Source: Acidobacteriota bacterium (GTDB lineage Bacteria > Acidobacteriota > Terriglobia > Terriglobales > Acidobacteriaceae). From it: 42,462 nucleotides of DNA. Of this stretch, positions 15,890 through 25,092 are shown in pieces. Below the pieces are notes generated by a model that was not told where the DNA came from, made no database searches, and saw nothing but the letters and a program-made list of their open reading frames with translations. How positions within the stretch are numbered: the first letter of the stretch is position 1; the number at the start of each line of letters is the position of its first letter. The translations under genes and the position numbers were made by a program. Location: contig JAFAWX010000060.1 of the NCBI GenBank assembly GCA_019241535.1, forward strand, positions 1 to 42,462, in the 5' to 3' direction.

Positions 15890-17590
15890 ATGGGAAAGGT
15901 GCTCGCGCTCGTCCTTTTGGTGATTCTGCTCGTGTCAACGGTTTTGATCGTCGTACCCTCAAGCGGCCAGACCAGACACGCTCCCGCGGCTTCTGCGCAT
16001 CTTGTACCGGCTGCCATGGCGGCGCTTGAGAAGATCGATCCCGAACATATCCGTGCCCATGTGCGCTTCCTCGCGCACGACCTTCTGGAGGGTCGCGGTA
16101 CCGGACAGCGGGGCGGGGATATCGCCGCCGAGTACATCGCGACCCAGTTCTGGCTGCAAGGACTTAGGGCAGCCGGTGACAATGGGACATTCTTCCAGAA
16201 AGTTCCCATGGTCGGGATCACTCCTGCGCCGGAGACTACATTTGCTTTCATTTCTACCAGAGGCGAATCGCTGGTGCCCAAGCCGCTTGCAGAATACGTT
16301 GCCTATGACCAAAGCCAGCGGCCGGAGAACGACATTGAGGCCGAGATGGTATACGTGGGATACGGCATCGAAGCTCCCGAATACCATTGGGACGACTACA
16401 AAGGCAGCGATGTGCGCGGCAAGGTATTGCTGATGCTGGTCAACGAGCCCACCTCGAACGACCCCAACTTTTTCAAGGGCCGAACGCTGACGTACTACGG
16501 CCGCTGGTCGTACAAATTCGAGGAAGCGGCACGCAAGGGGGCGGTTGGCGCGCTTCTCGTTCATCAGTCGGAAATGGCGAGCTATCCCTGGGAGGTGGTG
16601 CGAAACTCGAACTCGGGGGAAAAAGCCTTTCTCGAGGGTGGTCGAACCCAGCTGAAGGCCGCCGGCTGGATCCATTGGCAGGTAGCACGGCAGCTGGCCC
16701 AAAACTCGGGAATGGATCTAGAGAAGATGCTGGCCGACGCCCAATCGGCGAATTTTCGCCCGGTGTCTTTGCCCTTCAAGCTGAAGGCCCACATGGTCAG
16801 CCGGGTCAGACCCTTTTCAGCCAATAATGTTCTGGCCGTTCTGCCCGGGGCCGACGCGAATGTGCGCGGTGAAATGATGATGTACACGGCTCACTACGAC
16901 CACCTCGGAATCCGTCCCGATATGCCCGGGGACAACATTTATAACGGCGCTCGCGACAATGCCACCGGCTGCGGCATTCTGCTGGAGCTGGCGCGAGCTT
17001 TCTCGGAAGCTCGACAGCGTCCCCACCGTTCCATTCTGTTCGCTTCGGTGACGGGCGAAGAGCAGGGGCTGCTCGGTTCGGAATACCTGGCGAAACATTC
17101 TCCCGTTGCACCAGGAAAAATATCTCTGGATCTCAACTTCGACGATGTTCCTCCGCTCGGTTCTCCCGAGGAGGTGGAAGTTTCCGGCGCGGAACGCACC
17201 TCGTTTTATCCTACGGTCGAGGCTGTGGCCAAGGAATTCCACCTGGCGATTCGGCCCGATTCCCACCCCGAAGCCGGACATTACTATCGCTCCGACCACT
17301 TCAGCCTGGCGCGGGCAGGCGTTCCCGCCTTTTCGATCAACGAAGGAATGAAGTACAAGGGCCATAACACCGAGTGGGGAATGCGACAGGCCGAGGAGTA
17401 CACGAACCAGCACTATCACCAGCCCAGTGATGAATACAGCACCAGCATGGATTTCACCGGCGATGCTGCGGTTGCCCGCTTTGCCTTTGCGCTGGGATGG
17501 ACAGCGGCAACCCAGCCCCAGCTGATTGCCTGGCAGAAAGGGGATGAGTTCGAGTCGGTGCGGCGGCAGAGCCAGGATTCCGGCCAATGA
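15890..17590 (+). CDS. secreted M28 family zinc peptidase with PA domain
   Basis: 566 residues from ATG 15890, chosen because a signal peptide (MGKVLALVLLVILLVSTVLI) begins there; the frame is open to 15773 but that extension looks untranslated. A PA-like insert (GKVLLMLVNEP, GAVGALLVHQ) spans ~170-290. The metallopeptidase domain carries the M28 ligands in order: HYDHLG, ARDNATGCG, TGEEQGLLGS, LDLNFDDV and YRSDHFSLARAGVP. Family role: aminopeptidase or carboxypeptidase acting outside the cytoplasm. Stands alone; the next small gene follows 85 bp later. Confidence 0.92.
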   Translation: MGKVLALVLLVILLVSTVLIVVPSSGQTRHAPAASAHLVPAAMAALEKIDPEHIRAHVRFLAHDLLEGRGTGQRGGDIAAEYIATQFWLQGLRAAGDNGTFFQKVPMVGITPAPETTFAFISTRGESLVPKPLAEYVAYDQSQRPENDIEAEMVYVGYGIEAPEYHWDDYKGSDVRGKVLLMLVNEPTSNDPNFFKGRTLTYYGRWSYKFEEAARKGAVGALLVHQSEMASYPWEVVRNSNSGEKAFLEGGRTQLKAAGWIHWQVARQLAQNSGMDLEKMLADAQSANFRPVSLPFKLKAHMVSRVRPFSANNVLAVLPGADANVRGEMMMYTAHYDHLGIRPDMPGDNIYNGARDNATGCGILLELARAFSEARQRPHRSILFASVTGEEQGLLGSEYLAKHSPVAPGKISLDLNFDDVPPLGSPEEVEVSGAERTSFYPTVEAVAKEFHLAIRPDSHPEAGHYYRSDHFSLARAGVPAFSINEGMKYKGHNTEWGMRQAEEYTNQHYHQPSDEYSTSMDFTGDAAVARFAFALGWTAATQPQLIAWQKGDEFESVRRQSQDSGQ

Positions 17591-17675
17591 CGACGGGCGA
17601 TACGGGTGGAAATTGCCCTCGGGGGTCGGCGGAACTTCTTGCATGAAGAGTTCGTATCCTGCTGAAGAGGCTTTC

Positions 17676-17882
17676 ATGATTGCCTTTTTTTTGTGGTGTA
17701 TCTTGTTTGTGCTCTGCTGGCCCCTAGCGCTGCTGGCTGTGCTTCTTTACCCGTTCGTCTGGCTGGTACTGTTGCCTTTCCGCATCGTTGGCATTGCGGT
17801 CCACGGAGTGTTGGCGCTGATCGAGGCGGCAGTGTTGCTGCCGTTCCGTTTACTGAGTGCTCCCTTTCGCCTCGTCAGATAG
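17676..17882 (+). CDS. small membrane protein, function unknown
   Basis: 68 residues from ATG 17676, preceded by GAAGAGG at 6-bp spacing; ATG 17643 is an in-frame alternative adding 11 residues. Almost entirely hydrophobic: FFLWCILFVLCWPLALLAVL, then a second segment LVLLPFRIVGIAVHGVLALI, ending in repeated LPFRL/APFRL units. Probably two to three membrane helices. I do not recognise a named family. It ends 8 bp before the stop codon of the convergent CoA-transferase gene. Confidence 0.6.
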   Translation: MIAFFLWCILFVLCWPLALLAVLLYPFVWLVLLPFRIVGIAVHGVLALIEAAVLLPFRLLSAPFRLVR

Positions 17883-17890
17883 AGTTCGGC

Positions 17891-18574
17891 TTAGCTCTCC
17901 ATGGCTTTGAGTATAGGACTTGGAATCAGGGCCGCTTCGGTAGCCCGCTGCACGTCGTCAAGCTTTAATCCCGGCGCAATTTCCTCAAGCACAAGGCCTT
18001 CGGGGGTGACCCGAATGTAGGCCATTTCGGTAACAATCGTGTCCACCACCTTCGCGCCGGTTAAGGGGAGAGTACATTTGTTCAGAATTTTAGGTTGTCC
18101 TTCGCGCGTCGTATGCTCCATGGCCACGATGACTCGGCGGGCGCCGGCCACCAAATCCATGGCGCCGCCCATTCCTTTGACCATTTTTCCGGGAATCATC
18201 CAGTTAGCCAGGTTGCCTTCTCGATCGACCTCCATGGCACCGAGCACGCTCAAATCAATATGACCGCCGCGAATCATCGCGAAGGAGTCTGCGCTTGAGA
18301 AGTAGGCCGTGCCGGGAGTCTGGCTCACGGTTTCTTTGCCCGCATTAATCAGGTCGGCGTCCTCCTCGCCTTCGAGCGGATAAGGGCCCATGCCGAGCAT
18401 GCCGTTCTCGCTCTGAAGGACGACTTCGATTCCCGGGGGAACATGGTTGGCGACGAGAGTGGGCATGCCGATACCGAGATTCACGTAGAAGCCGTCGCGC
18501 AGCTCGCGAGCAATACGTTTCACGATGCGTTCGCGCTTGTCGAGGTCCTTGGCGGGTTTGATCCTGCCGGCCAT
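17891..18574 (-). CDS. scoB: 3-oxoacid CoA-transferase subunit B
   Basis: 227 residues, the normal beta-subunit length. [18 protein letters not shown] and the catalytic [10 protein letters not shown] (Glu forms the CoA thioester intermediate) are canonical, with [15 protein letters not shown] and [19 protein letters not shown] behind. The enzyme moves CoA between succinyl-CoA and a 3-oxoacid such as acetoacetate. It follows subunit A by 8 bp on the same strand; the two form the heteromeric enzyme. Confidence 0.95.
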   Translation of the reverse strand: MAGRIKPAKDLDKRERIVKRIARELRDGFYVNLGIGMPTLVANHVPPGIEVVLQSENGMLGMGPYPLEGEEDADLINAGKETVSQTPGTAYFSSADSFAMIRGGHIDLSVLGAMEVDREGNLANWMIPGKMVKGMGGAMDLVAGARRVIVAMEHTTREGQPKILNKCTLPLTGAKVVDTIVTEMAYIRVTPEGLVLEEIAPGLKLDDVQRATEAALIPSPILKAMES

Positions 18575-18582
18575 TTGAACAG

Positions 18583-19287
18583 TCAGTTGCTCCCCGTTTT
18601 CTTTACGGTGCGTCTCTCAATCCTTCTCTCGTACAGCTCGCCCTGAAAAATTCGTTTCACGTAGATGCCGGGCGTATGCACGCAATCCGGTTCCAGTTCA
18701 CCAACTTCCACCAGGTGCTCGACCTCGGCAATGGTGACGCGTGCGGCGGTCGCCATCAATGGATTAAAGTTTCGCGCCGTCTTGCGATACACCAAATTCC
18801 CCCACTTGTCACCCTTCCAGGCCTTGACGAGGGCAAAATCGGCCTTCAGCGCCCGCTCCATGAGATAGGTGCGGCCCTCAAACTGGCGTGCCTCTTTATT
18901 CTCGGCCACTACTGTTCCGGCACCCGTGGGAGTGTAAAAGGCGGGAATACCGGCGCCGCCGGCGCGTATGCGCTCGGAAAAGGTGCCTTGCGGCACCAGT
19001 TCGAGATCGATTTTTTTCTCGAGCACCATCTGCTCGAGCAACTTATTCTCTCCCACGTAGGTGCCAATGTGGCGGCGGATCTGGCCATTCGCCAGCAGCA
19101 GCCCCATTCCGAATCCGTCCACTCCGACGTTGTTGCTGACGGTGGTGAAGTTTTTGGCGCCACGCCGGACCAGCGCCCGTATCAGGTTCTCGGGAATGCC
19201 GCACAGCCCGAAGCCACCGATCATGATGGTCGCACCGTCGGAGATGTCCCGCACAGCTTCATCGGAGCTGGCAACGACCTTGTTCAT
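18583..19287 (-). CDS. scoA: 3-oxoacid CoA-transferase subunit A
   Basis: 234 residues from ATG 19287 ([15 protein letters not shown]), where family homology starts; ATG 19332 upstream would add 15 residues and has AAGAG just before it. Glycine-rich CoA-binding loop [13 protein letters not shown], then [35 protein letters not shown] and the [10 protein letters not shown] end. Partner of the downstream subunit B. Context gives no further degradation genes, so the substrate (acetoacetate or a longer 3-oxoacid) cannot be fixed. Confidence 0.95.
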   Translation of the reverse strand: MNKVVASSDEAVRDISDGATIMIGGFGLCGIPENLIRALVRRGAKNFTTVSNNVGVDGFGMGLLLANGQIRRHIGTYVGENKLLEQMVLEKKIDLELVPQGTFSERIRAGGAGIPAFYTPTGAGTVVAENKEARQFEGRTYLMERALKADFALVKAWKGDKWGNLVYRKTARNFNPLMATAARVTIAEVEHLVEVGELEPDCVHTPGIYVKRIFQGELYERRIERRTVKKTGSN

Positions 19288-19544
19288 CCGGGGGAAATTG
19301 TAAAGCAAACTCCACGGGCACGTTTCCGACATCTCTTGATCCCGACACTAGTCCAATCATCTATTTTTTTGGCGGCTTTGCGCCTCTTGACCTGAACTGG
19401 TGGGGTTGCACTCGCTTGCATGCCCTGTAGTTGTGCTCCACAGATCGAGGTGTCCCGCGGCAGGCCTGTCGAGGCCGCCCTGAATGCGGAACTTCCTGTT
19501 GTTCCAACGTATTAGAAAAGCGTGAAAGACTGCGCATCGCATCA

Positions 19545-19840
19545 ATGCGCCCAATGATTCTCGCAGTTCCGGTCCCGAGCGTGCTCTGCCTGGCACAAAC
19601 CACAAATGGCAAACTTGATATCGGAGGACTTGTGAGGTCTATTTCTTCGAGTCCGGTTCAGGTACGCCAGTGGTGGTGTTTGAATCGGGCCTCGGTGAAG
19701 ATGCGACTACATGGAACACGGTCGAGCGGCAAGTTGGAAGATTTGCGAACACGGTGAGCTACGACCGCGCCGGCCTGGGCCACCATTCGTTCTGGCTGGG
19801 TCACTCTCTGGGAGGTACGATCGTTAGAGTCTGTGCTCAT
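19545..19840 (+). pseudogene. remnant of a secreted alpha/beta-hydrolase gene
   Basis: A signal-peptide-like start (ATG 19545: PMILAVPVPSVLCLAQ then TTNGKLDIGGL) is followed, after a one-base frameshift near 19632-19636, by VYFFESGSGTPVVVFESG and GEDATTWNTVERQVGRF, then SYDRAGLG. The nucleophile elbow LGHSLGGTIVR follows almost directly, so about 35-40 residues that normally separate these blocks are deleted. The frame then breaks before the Asp and His of the triad. Clearly non-functional. The surrounding 19333-19544 has no gene I can support. Confidence 0.75.
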
Positions 19841-19884
19841 AGCTCTCGCTCGAAGTTGCAGGACGCGGGGGACGTCGGACTAAT

Positions 19885-20787
19885 TTAGCGGACCTGTTTT
19901 TGGCGCCCCTTTAGTGCGCGCGATCGTCGGGATTTCGATAACGGGGAAGAAAACCGGTGAGCCTGAACGAACTCTTGTTCAAGGGTACGAGTGTCAAGGT
20001 TCTCCCGAATGTGCTCGAGTTCCTGTTCTAATCTGAGAAGAGCGGCGCGAATCTGCTTCTTATTGGTTAGCGCAATGTCACGCCACATCGAATATGGACT
20101 GGCGGCGATACGGGTCATCTCCCGCAGTGCTCGGCCCCCAGATTCGAGTAAACGCGCATTTTCCCCGTATTCGCCGACCAGTGTCGCCGCCATGGCAGTT
20201 GCAACCATCTGGGGAACATGGCTGATCCAGGCGCAGAGCTCATCGTGTTCTGCTGCCTCGAGCACGGCCACACGCGCTTCCAGCTTTTTCACCCAGGAGA
20301 TGAATTCCGCCGCTCTTCGATTCCTGGTGTCTCCCCCAGCGGGAGTAAAAAACCAGACGGCTTGGCGGAACAAGTTCGGGTCGGCAAATTCGATACCTGA
20401 GTTTTCTTTGCCTGCCAAGGGATGGCCGGGGAGAAAGCGCCGGGGCGTATCGTCGCCGAAGGCGCGCTGTGCGCATTTCAAAATCTCAAGCTTTGTGCTG
20501 CCAACGTCGGTCACTAGGGTTTCTGGATCGAGCGAGGGCGCGAGTCTCTCGATCAGTGCAATGATTCCTCCTATGGGTGTCGCCAAGACGACCAGGTCGC
20601 TGCCCCGGCAGGCCGCAAGGGGGTCTGAGACGCCATGATCAATGGCGTGCCTTTGTCTGGCTTTGCGCAGAACCGGCGCGCGGTCGCAGCCGATGATCTT
20701 TCCCGTGAAGCCGTGCCGGCGCAAGGCCAGGCCAAGCGAGCCACCGATGAGCCCGGTGCCGACAATCGTGATCTGGCGAATCGGCAT
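19885..20787 (-). CDS. tyrA: prephenate dehydrogenase
   Basis: 300 residues. N-terminal NAD(P) fold with ITIVGTGLIGGSLGLAL, LVVLATPIGGI, VTDVGSTK, FLPGHPLAGKENSG (conserved catalytic His region) and the C-terminal helical dimerisation domain with DELCAWISHVPQMVATAMA. Converts prephenate to 4-hydroxyphenylpyruvate for tyrosine. No ACT domain, so feedback control would have to come from another part. Last gene of the trp/aro operon, 39 bp after the DAHP synthase gene. The C-terminus ends in a basic tail (KSRRSRALKGRQKQ). Confidence 0.95.
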   Translation of the reverse strand: MPIRQITIVGTGLIGGSLGLALRRHGFTGKIIGCDRAPVLRKARQRHAIDHGVSDPLAACRGSDLVVLATPIGGIIALIERLAPSLDPETLVTDVGSTKLEILKCAQRAFGDDTPRRFLPGHPLAGKENSGIEFADPNLFRQAVWFFTPAGGDTRNRRAAEFISWVKKLEARVAVLEAAEHDELCAWISHVPQMVATAMAATLVGEYGENARLLESGGRALREMTRIAASPYSMWRDIALTNKKQIRAALLRLEQELEHIRENLDTRTLEQEFVQAHRFSSPLSKSRRSRALKGRQKQVR

Positions 20788-20826
20788 ACAGAGGAGTGAA
20801 TCCGGCTGTCTTTCCCGGGACTCAGA

Positions 20827-21846
20827 TCAGGGAAGCGTTCGTCCCACGGCTGGCGCGATCATGCGCAAAGCGTCCATCAACTCCGAAAACTGCTCCGGGT
20901 AAAGCGACTGGGCTCCATCGGAGAGAGCTTTGTCAGGGTTGTGGTGTACTTCGATCAGCAAGGCATCGGCCCCGGCCGCCACCGAGGCCCGTGCCATGGG
21001 GGCAACTTTGTCGCGGCGGCCGGTGCCGTGCGACGGATCGGAAGCGATCGGCAGATGCGAAAGCTTGTGGACGATAGGAATAGCCGAGACGTCCAGCGTA
21101 TTGCGGGTATAGGTTTCAAAGGTCCGAATGCCGCGTTCGCAAACGATGATGTTGTAATTGCCGCCAGCCATGATGTACTCGGCAGAGAGCAGAAGCTCCT
21201 CGATGGTGGCGGCGATGCCCCGTTTCAGGAGGATGGGCGTTTTCAGCTTGCCGAGTTCGCGCAGGAGATTGAAGTTCTGCATGTTCCGGGCGCCGACCTG
21301 CAGAATGTCCACATAGGGAAGCATGGGCTCGATCTGAGAGATCTCCATCACCTCGCTGATGACGAGCAGGTTAAACTTGTCTCCCGCCTCGCGCAGCAGC
21401 TTGAGCGCCTCAATTCCCAGTCCCTGAAATGAATAAGGAGAAGTTCGGGGCTTGAACGCTCCACCGCGCAGAGCGCGCGCCCCGGCCCGGGCGACCTGCT
21501 CGGCAATGGTAAACAGCTGTTCCCGGGATTCGACCGAGCACGGCCCGGCCATGATGACGATTTCCTTGCCCCCGATCCGCACGCTCCGGGGAAATTCGAT
21601 TACCGTGCCTTGCGGGCGGAAGCTGCGTCCCGCGAGCTTGTAGGGAGCGCTGATGCGGTGCACTTCCATTACTCCGCCCAGCACCTCCAGGTTGCGAGTG
21701 TCGAAATCGGCGCGCGAACCGACGGCCGCAAGTATCGTCTGCCGCTCCCCGGTCGTGCGGTGGACGGAAAATCCCATGTCGATCAGGTGCTCGACAACCA
21801 CCTGAATTTGTTCCTCGGTTGCGGTTTCCTGCATTGCGACGATCAT
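20827..21846 (-). CDS. aroF: 3-deoxy-7-phosphoheptulonate synthase, type I-beta with N-terminal regulatory domain
   Basis: 339 residues. Residues 1-75 form the ferredoxin-like regulatory domain found in the Thermotoga-type enzyme; the rest is the TIM barrel: VIMAGPCSVESREQ, ALRGGAFKPRTSPYSFQG, LQVGARNMQNF, PILLKRGIAATIEE, IVCERGIRTFE and ASDPSHGTGRR. Condenses phosphoenolpyruvate and erythrose-4-phosphate in the first step of the shikimate pathway. The N-terminal domain allows allosteric inhibition by Phe or Tyr in relatives. Lies between the chorismate mutase and tyrA genes. Confidence 0.95.
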   Translation of the reverse strand: MIVAMQETATEEQIQVVVEHLIDMGFSVHRTTGERQTILAAVGSRADFDTRNLEVLGGVMEVHRISAPYKLAGRSFRPQGTVIEFPRSVRIGGKEIVIMAGPCSVESREQLFTIAEQVARAGARALRGGAFKPRTSPYSFQGLGIEALKLLREAGDKFNLLVISEVMEISQIEPMLPYVDILQVGARNMQNFNLLRELGKLKTPILLKRGIAATIEELLLSAEYIMAGGNYNIIVCERGIRTFETYTRNTLDVSAIPIVHKLSHLPIASDPSHGTGRRDKVAPMARASVAAGADALLIEVHHNPDKALSDGAQSLYPEQFSELMDALRMIAPAVGRTLP

Positions 21847-21915
21847 AATCAGGCTGTCGGTTCCCTCATCTTGATTCTGCAGCCCACGCGTGCGGCTGCA
21901 GCGAGCGGATCCGGT

Positions 21916-22245
21916 TCAGTCATTCACCTCCGGATCTAGTTCCGTGTCTCCCAGGCCGTCCGAGGGCGGTGGCTTGGGCACTCCCATCTCATCCATCTCG
22001 CTCTGCCGCATCACGTCTACGATGCGTTCATAAATGCGAAGCAGGTCGCGGTCGGCGAGTTCGCCCCGGTTGGCATTGCGCGCGTTATTAAAGACTGCCT
22101 TCTCCCGTGCGGGCTCGTACGCGGGCAGGCCGGCAAGGGCTTTCAGTTTGCCGATCTCGTGAACCGCGCGGGCTCGTTCCCCAAGCAACTCCACCAGCTT
22201 ACGGTCGATTTCGTCAATTTTTTGTCGCCAGCCTGTAATATCCAT
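21916..22245 (-). CDS. chorismate mutase (AroQ fold)
   Basis: 109 residues from ATG 22245, which has GAGAG upstream and fits the family start (ITGWRQKIDEIDRKLVELL). Three-helix mutase pattern: first-helix Arg, RARAVHEIGKLKA with the active-site Lys, AYEPAREKAVF, then the last helix RIYERIVDVMRQSE. Converts chorismate to prephenate, the step before TyrA encoded in the same operon. The ~20-residue acidic tail (DGLGDTELDPEVND at the end) is extra. Start is 10 bp after the trpA stop. The monofunctional form suggests a separate prephenate dehydratase elsewhere. Confidence 0.9.
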   Translation of the reverse strand: MDITGWRQKIDEIDRKLVELLGERARAVHEIGKLKALAGLPAYEPAREKAVFNNARNANRGELADRDLLRIYERIVDVMRQSEMDEMGVPKPPPSDGLGDTELDPEVND

Positions 22246-22255
22246 GAAACTGCTC

Positions 22256-23101
22256 TCAGCGCGCACCACGCCGCCCGTAAGACTCGGTCTGGCCCCGATT
22301 GCGCCTGCCGCTTTGCACCACGCTCATGCCAAGCTCTGTTGTCGGAGCCCTTAACAGCTGTTGTAGGAATTCTGCCACAGCCTGCGCCTCCTTACCGGGG
22401 TTGGCTTCGATCTTCTCGACGATGGCGCTGCCGACCACCGCGGCATCGGCAAACCCGGCTACCGCTCGCACCTGGGCGGGCGAGGAGATACCGAATCCCA
22501 CGGCGATTGGAAGTTTCGTATATCTGCGCACGCGGCTGACGAGTTTCTCCGCATCCGGGGGGAATTCCGCTCTTTTTCCGGTGACTCCGGTTCGGGAAAC
22601 AGCGTAAACGAAGCCGGTCGAAGCTTCGGCTAGCCGTCGGAGCCGCGCTTCGGTACTGGTCGGCGCGGCCAGAAAAATCGTGGCCAGTTCCCGCTTGCGC
22701 ATCTCCTGGCAGTACTGGGCGGCTTCTTCGGTCGGCAGGTCGATAACCAGAGCGCCGTCAAGGCCGGCGTCCGCTGCCCTACTGGCAAAACTCTCGATTC
22801 CCATCTGCAGCACGGGGTTAAGGTAAGAAAATACGATGAGACCTGCCGCCGTTTCCCTCCGCACGTCTCGAGCGAGCGCGAGGACATCCCCGAGCGATAC
22901 TCGGTTGCGCAGCGCCCGCTCGCTCGCCCGTTGAATTATGCCTCCATCGGCCACCGGATCGCTGAACGGCACTCCGAGTTCGATGACTTCGGCGCCCGAG
23001 GATGCAGCCGCGAGCGCGACTTCGCGGCTGGTGCGCAGGTCGGGATCCCCGCACGTGATGTAAGCAACCAGAGCCGGGCGATTTGTGAATCGAAGCGCCA
23101 T
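22256..23101 (-). CDS. trpA: tryptophan synthase alpha subunit
   Basis: 281 residues. ALVAYITCGDPD, then VIELGVPFSDPVADGGIIQ (catalytic Glu and, nearby, Asp in LVIDLPTEEA), YAVSRTGVTGKR, IAVGFGISSPAQV and AVVGSAIVE. Cleaves indole-3-glycerol phosphate to indole and passes it to TrpB through the tunnel. The C-terminus has a ~15-residue Arg/Gln-rich extension past the family end. Unusually, it starts 81 bp after trpB, with a hairpin in the gap. Confidence 0.95.
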   Translation of the reverse strand: MALRFTNRPALVAYITCGDPDLRTSREVALAAASSGAEVIELGVPFSDPVADGGIIQRASERALRNRVSLGDVLALARDVRRETAAGLIVFSYLNPVLQMGIESFASRAADAGLDGALVIDLPTEEAAQYCQEMRKRELATIFLAAPTSTEARLRRLAEASTGFVYAVSRTGVTGKRAEFPPDAEKLVSRVRRYTKLPIAVGFGISSPAQVRAVAGFADAAVVGSAIVEKIEANPGKEAQAVAEFLQQLLRAPTTELGMSVVQSGRRNRGQTESYGRRGAR

Positions 23102-23119
23102 TTCGGTCTCTAACCGCGG

Positions 23120-23147
23120 GCCTCAGCCGTCCTTGAGCGGCCGAGGC
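23120..23147 (-). promoter_or_regulatory. intercistronic RNA hairpin between trpB and trpA
   Basis: In the transcript the two arms GCCTCGGCCG and CGGCTGAGGC form a 10-bp stem with one G-U wobble and an 8-base loop. The stem ends 18 bases before the trpA start. No T-run follows, so it is not a plain terminator. Candidate for mRNA processing, stability or control of trpA translation. Confidence 0.55.
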
Positions 23148-23182
23148 GCTAGCCGTTCGGCACCCGACCAAGCGGAATAATC

Positions 23183-24427
23183 TTATTTCCCGCTCGCGCA
23201 GGCATCGAGTTTCACTTTTTTACCCAGAATGCCCATGTCTTTGTCCCCGCGGCCGGAAATATTCACAATGATTGATTCGGACTTCTTCATCGCCGGGGCG
23301 CGCTTCGCGGCTTCTGCGACGGCATGCGCCGATTCAAGCGCCGGGATGATTCCCTCGGTTTGGGACAGGAGCAGGCAGGCTTCGAGGGCCTCCTCATCGT
23401 CCACGGCCACATACTCCGCCCGACCGCTGTCAGCAAGCCAGGCGTGCTCGGGGCCGATCGATGGATAGTCGAGGCCGGCTGACACCGAATGCGTTGCGGC
23501 AATCTGCCCATTCTGGTCCTGCAGCACGTAGGAGTATGTTCCCTGCAGGACGCCGGGGCGCCCGCCGCGAAAGCGGGCCGCGTGTTCTCCCAGCCCTGGG
23601 CCGCGTCCTCCCGCTTCGACTCCGACCAGCCCGACGCGCCGGTCTTTTAGAAAGGGGTAAAAGATCCCGATGGCGTTTGATCCGCCACCCACGCAGGCTA
23701 TGATCGCGGCCGGCAATCGTCCTTCGGATCGTAAAATCTGGCGGCGTGCCTCCCGCCCGATCACGGTATGAAAATCCCGCACCATCGAGGGATAGGGGTG
23801 CGCCCCGAGCACGCTGCCGAGTAGATAATGGGTGGTGCGCACATTGGTCACCCAGTCGCGCATGGCCTCATTAATTGCGTCTTTCAGGGTGCGCGAGCCG
23901 CTTTCGACGCCTCGTACATCGGTTCCGAGCAGGCGCATGCGGAACACATTCAGCTCTTGCCGCTGCATGTCTTCCGTGCCCATATAGACGACACATTGAA
24001 AGCCGAAAAGAGCACATACAGTGGCCGTTGCCACACCATGCTGTCCGGCTCCGGTCTCGGCGACTACGCGGCTTTTGCCCATGCGCTCGACCAGGAGCGC
24101 CTGCCCGAGACAGTTATTGATCTTATGCGCACCGGTGTGGAGGAGATCCTCGCGTTTGAGGTAGATCTTGGCACCCCCCAGCTTTTCTGTCAGCCGGCGT
24201 GCGAAATAGAGGGACGTGGGCCTGCCGGCATAGCTGTTGAGCAAATGGCTGAGGCGCGCCTTAAATCTCGGGTCGCGTCTCGCCTGGCGGTACTCGCGTT
24301 CGAGCTCTTCAAGCGCGGCCATGAGCGTCTCGGGAACGTAACGGCCTCCCCAGGGACCAAAGCGGCCCGCCTGCAAGCCGGTGGCCGATGACCGCGCACG
24401 CTTCTTTGTGATCGCAGAGGTTGCCAT
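23183..24427 (-). CDS. trpB: tryptophan synthase beta subunit
   Basis: 414 residues, TrpB1 type. PLP lysine in [14 protein letters not shown], then [35 protein letters not shown] (phosphate-binding) and [11 protein letters not shown]; the GDKDMG end is intact. Joins indole and serine to make tryptophan. ~20-residue basic N-terminal extension before the family start ([15 protein letters not shown]). Its ATG overlaps the trpF stop by one base (TGATG), so it is translationally coupled. Confidence 0.96.
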   Translation of the reverse strand: MATSAITKKRARSSATGLQAGRFGPWGGRYVPETLMAALEELEREYRQARRDPRFKARLSHLLNSYAGRPTSLYFARRLTEKLGGAKIYLKREDLLHTGAHKINNCLGQALLVERMGKSRVVAETGAGQHGVATATVCALFGFQCVVYMGTEDMQRQELNVFRMRLLGTDVRGVESGSRTLKDAINEAMRDWVTNVRTTHYLLGSVLGAHPYPSMVRDFHTVIGREARRQILRSEGRLPAAIIACVGGGSNAIGIFYPFLKDRRVGLVGVEAGGRGPGLGEHAARFRGGRPGVLQGTYSYVLQDQNGQIAATHSVSAGLDYPSIGPEHAWLADSGRAEYVAVDDEEALEACLLLSQTEGIIPALESAHAVAEAAKRAPAMKKSESIIVNISGRGDKDMGILGKKVKLDACASGK

Positions 24428-25092
24428 CAGTTTTTCGAGTTCCTGACGTCCGCCATTCGCACTGCTTCTACAAAGGCTCGAATCTTGTCTTGATCCTTCC
24501 TGCCGGGAGCGGCTTCTACTCCGGAGGAGACATCAACACCCCAGGGTTGCAGAATGCGCATAGCCTCTTGAACGTTACCCGGGTTGAGGCCGCCAGCGAC
24601 CACCACGGGTCGCAGCCTTTGGAGCTCGGTGATCCACGCAAACGCCTGGTTCCACTCAAATGTTCTTCCCGTACCGCCGCGCCTTTTCGGGCTGCCCGAG
24701 TCGACCATGATGGCGATCAGGTTTTCCTTCATACGCTCAAGCGCGCTCCGGAGGCTCGGACCGTCGGTTGCGGCCCGATCCGCGGGTATGCTCAAAAGCA
24801 CTCTGCGATGCACCGTGCAGACTGGGTCCCGGTACTCGTCTCCATGCAACTGCACCCCCGAAAGCTGCGCCCGATCGGCCATGTCGGCTATCCGCTCGGC
24901 AGGTTGGTTTACGAATACACCTATTTTCTCCGTCTTCTCGGGTAAGCGCTCGACGATCGCGCGCGCAGCCTCGGGCGTGATGTTCCGCGGACTCTGGTTG
25001 TGAAACACGAATCCGATTGCGTCGGCACCCGCTCGAACCGCGGTCAGTGCATCTTGGAGGGTCATAATGCCGCAGATCTTGATCCAGGTCAT
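24427..25092 (-). CDS. trpF: phosphoribosylanthranilate isomerase
   Basis: 221 residues from ATG 25092, which overlaps the trpC stop by 4 bp; the frame is open upstream but that part lies in trpC. TIM barrel with [12 protein letters not shown] (general base Cys), [47 protein letters not shown] and [10 protein letters not shown] with the catalytic Asp. Converts phosphoribosylanthranilate to the CdRP intermediate used by TrpC. Confidence 0.96.
   Translation of the reverse strand: MTWIKICGIMTLQDALTAVRAGADAIGFVFHNQSPRNITPEAARAIVERLPEKTEKIGVFVNQPAERIADMADRAQLSGVQLHGDEYRDPVCTVHRRVLLSIPADRAATDGPSLRSALERMKENLIAIMVDSGSPKRRGGTGRTFEWNQAFAWITELQRLRPVVVAGGLNPGNVQEAMRILQPWGVDVSSGVEAAPGRKDQDKIRAFVEAVRMADVRNSKN

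Noticed and set aside
16817-17677. 286-codon minus-strand open frame over the M28 peptidase
   Set aside because: Antisense shadow; zinc-ligand motifs are all on the plus strand.
19357-19612. Overlapping minus-strand frames of 82 and 83 codons upstream of the hydrolase remnant
   Set aside because: Looked like a possible transposase scrap, but no recognisable motif in either frame; the region overlaps the pseudogene start.
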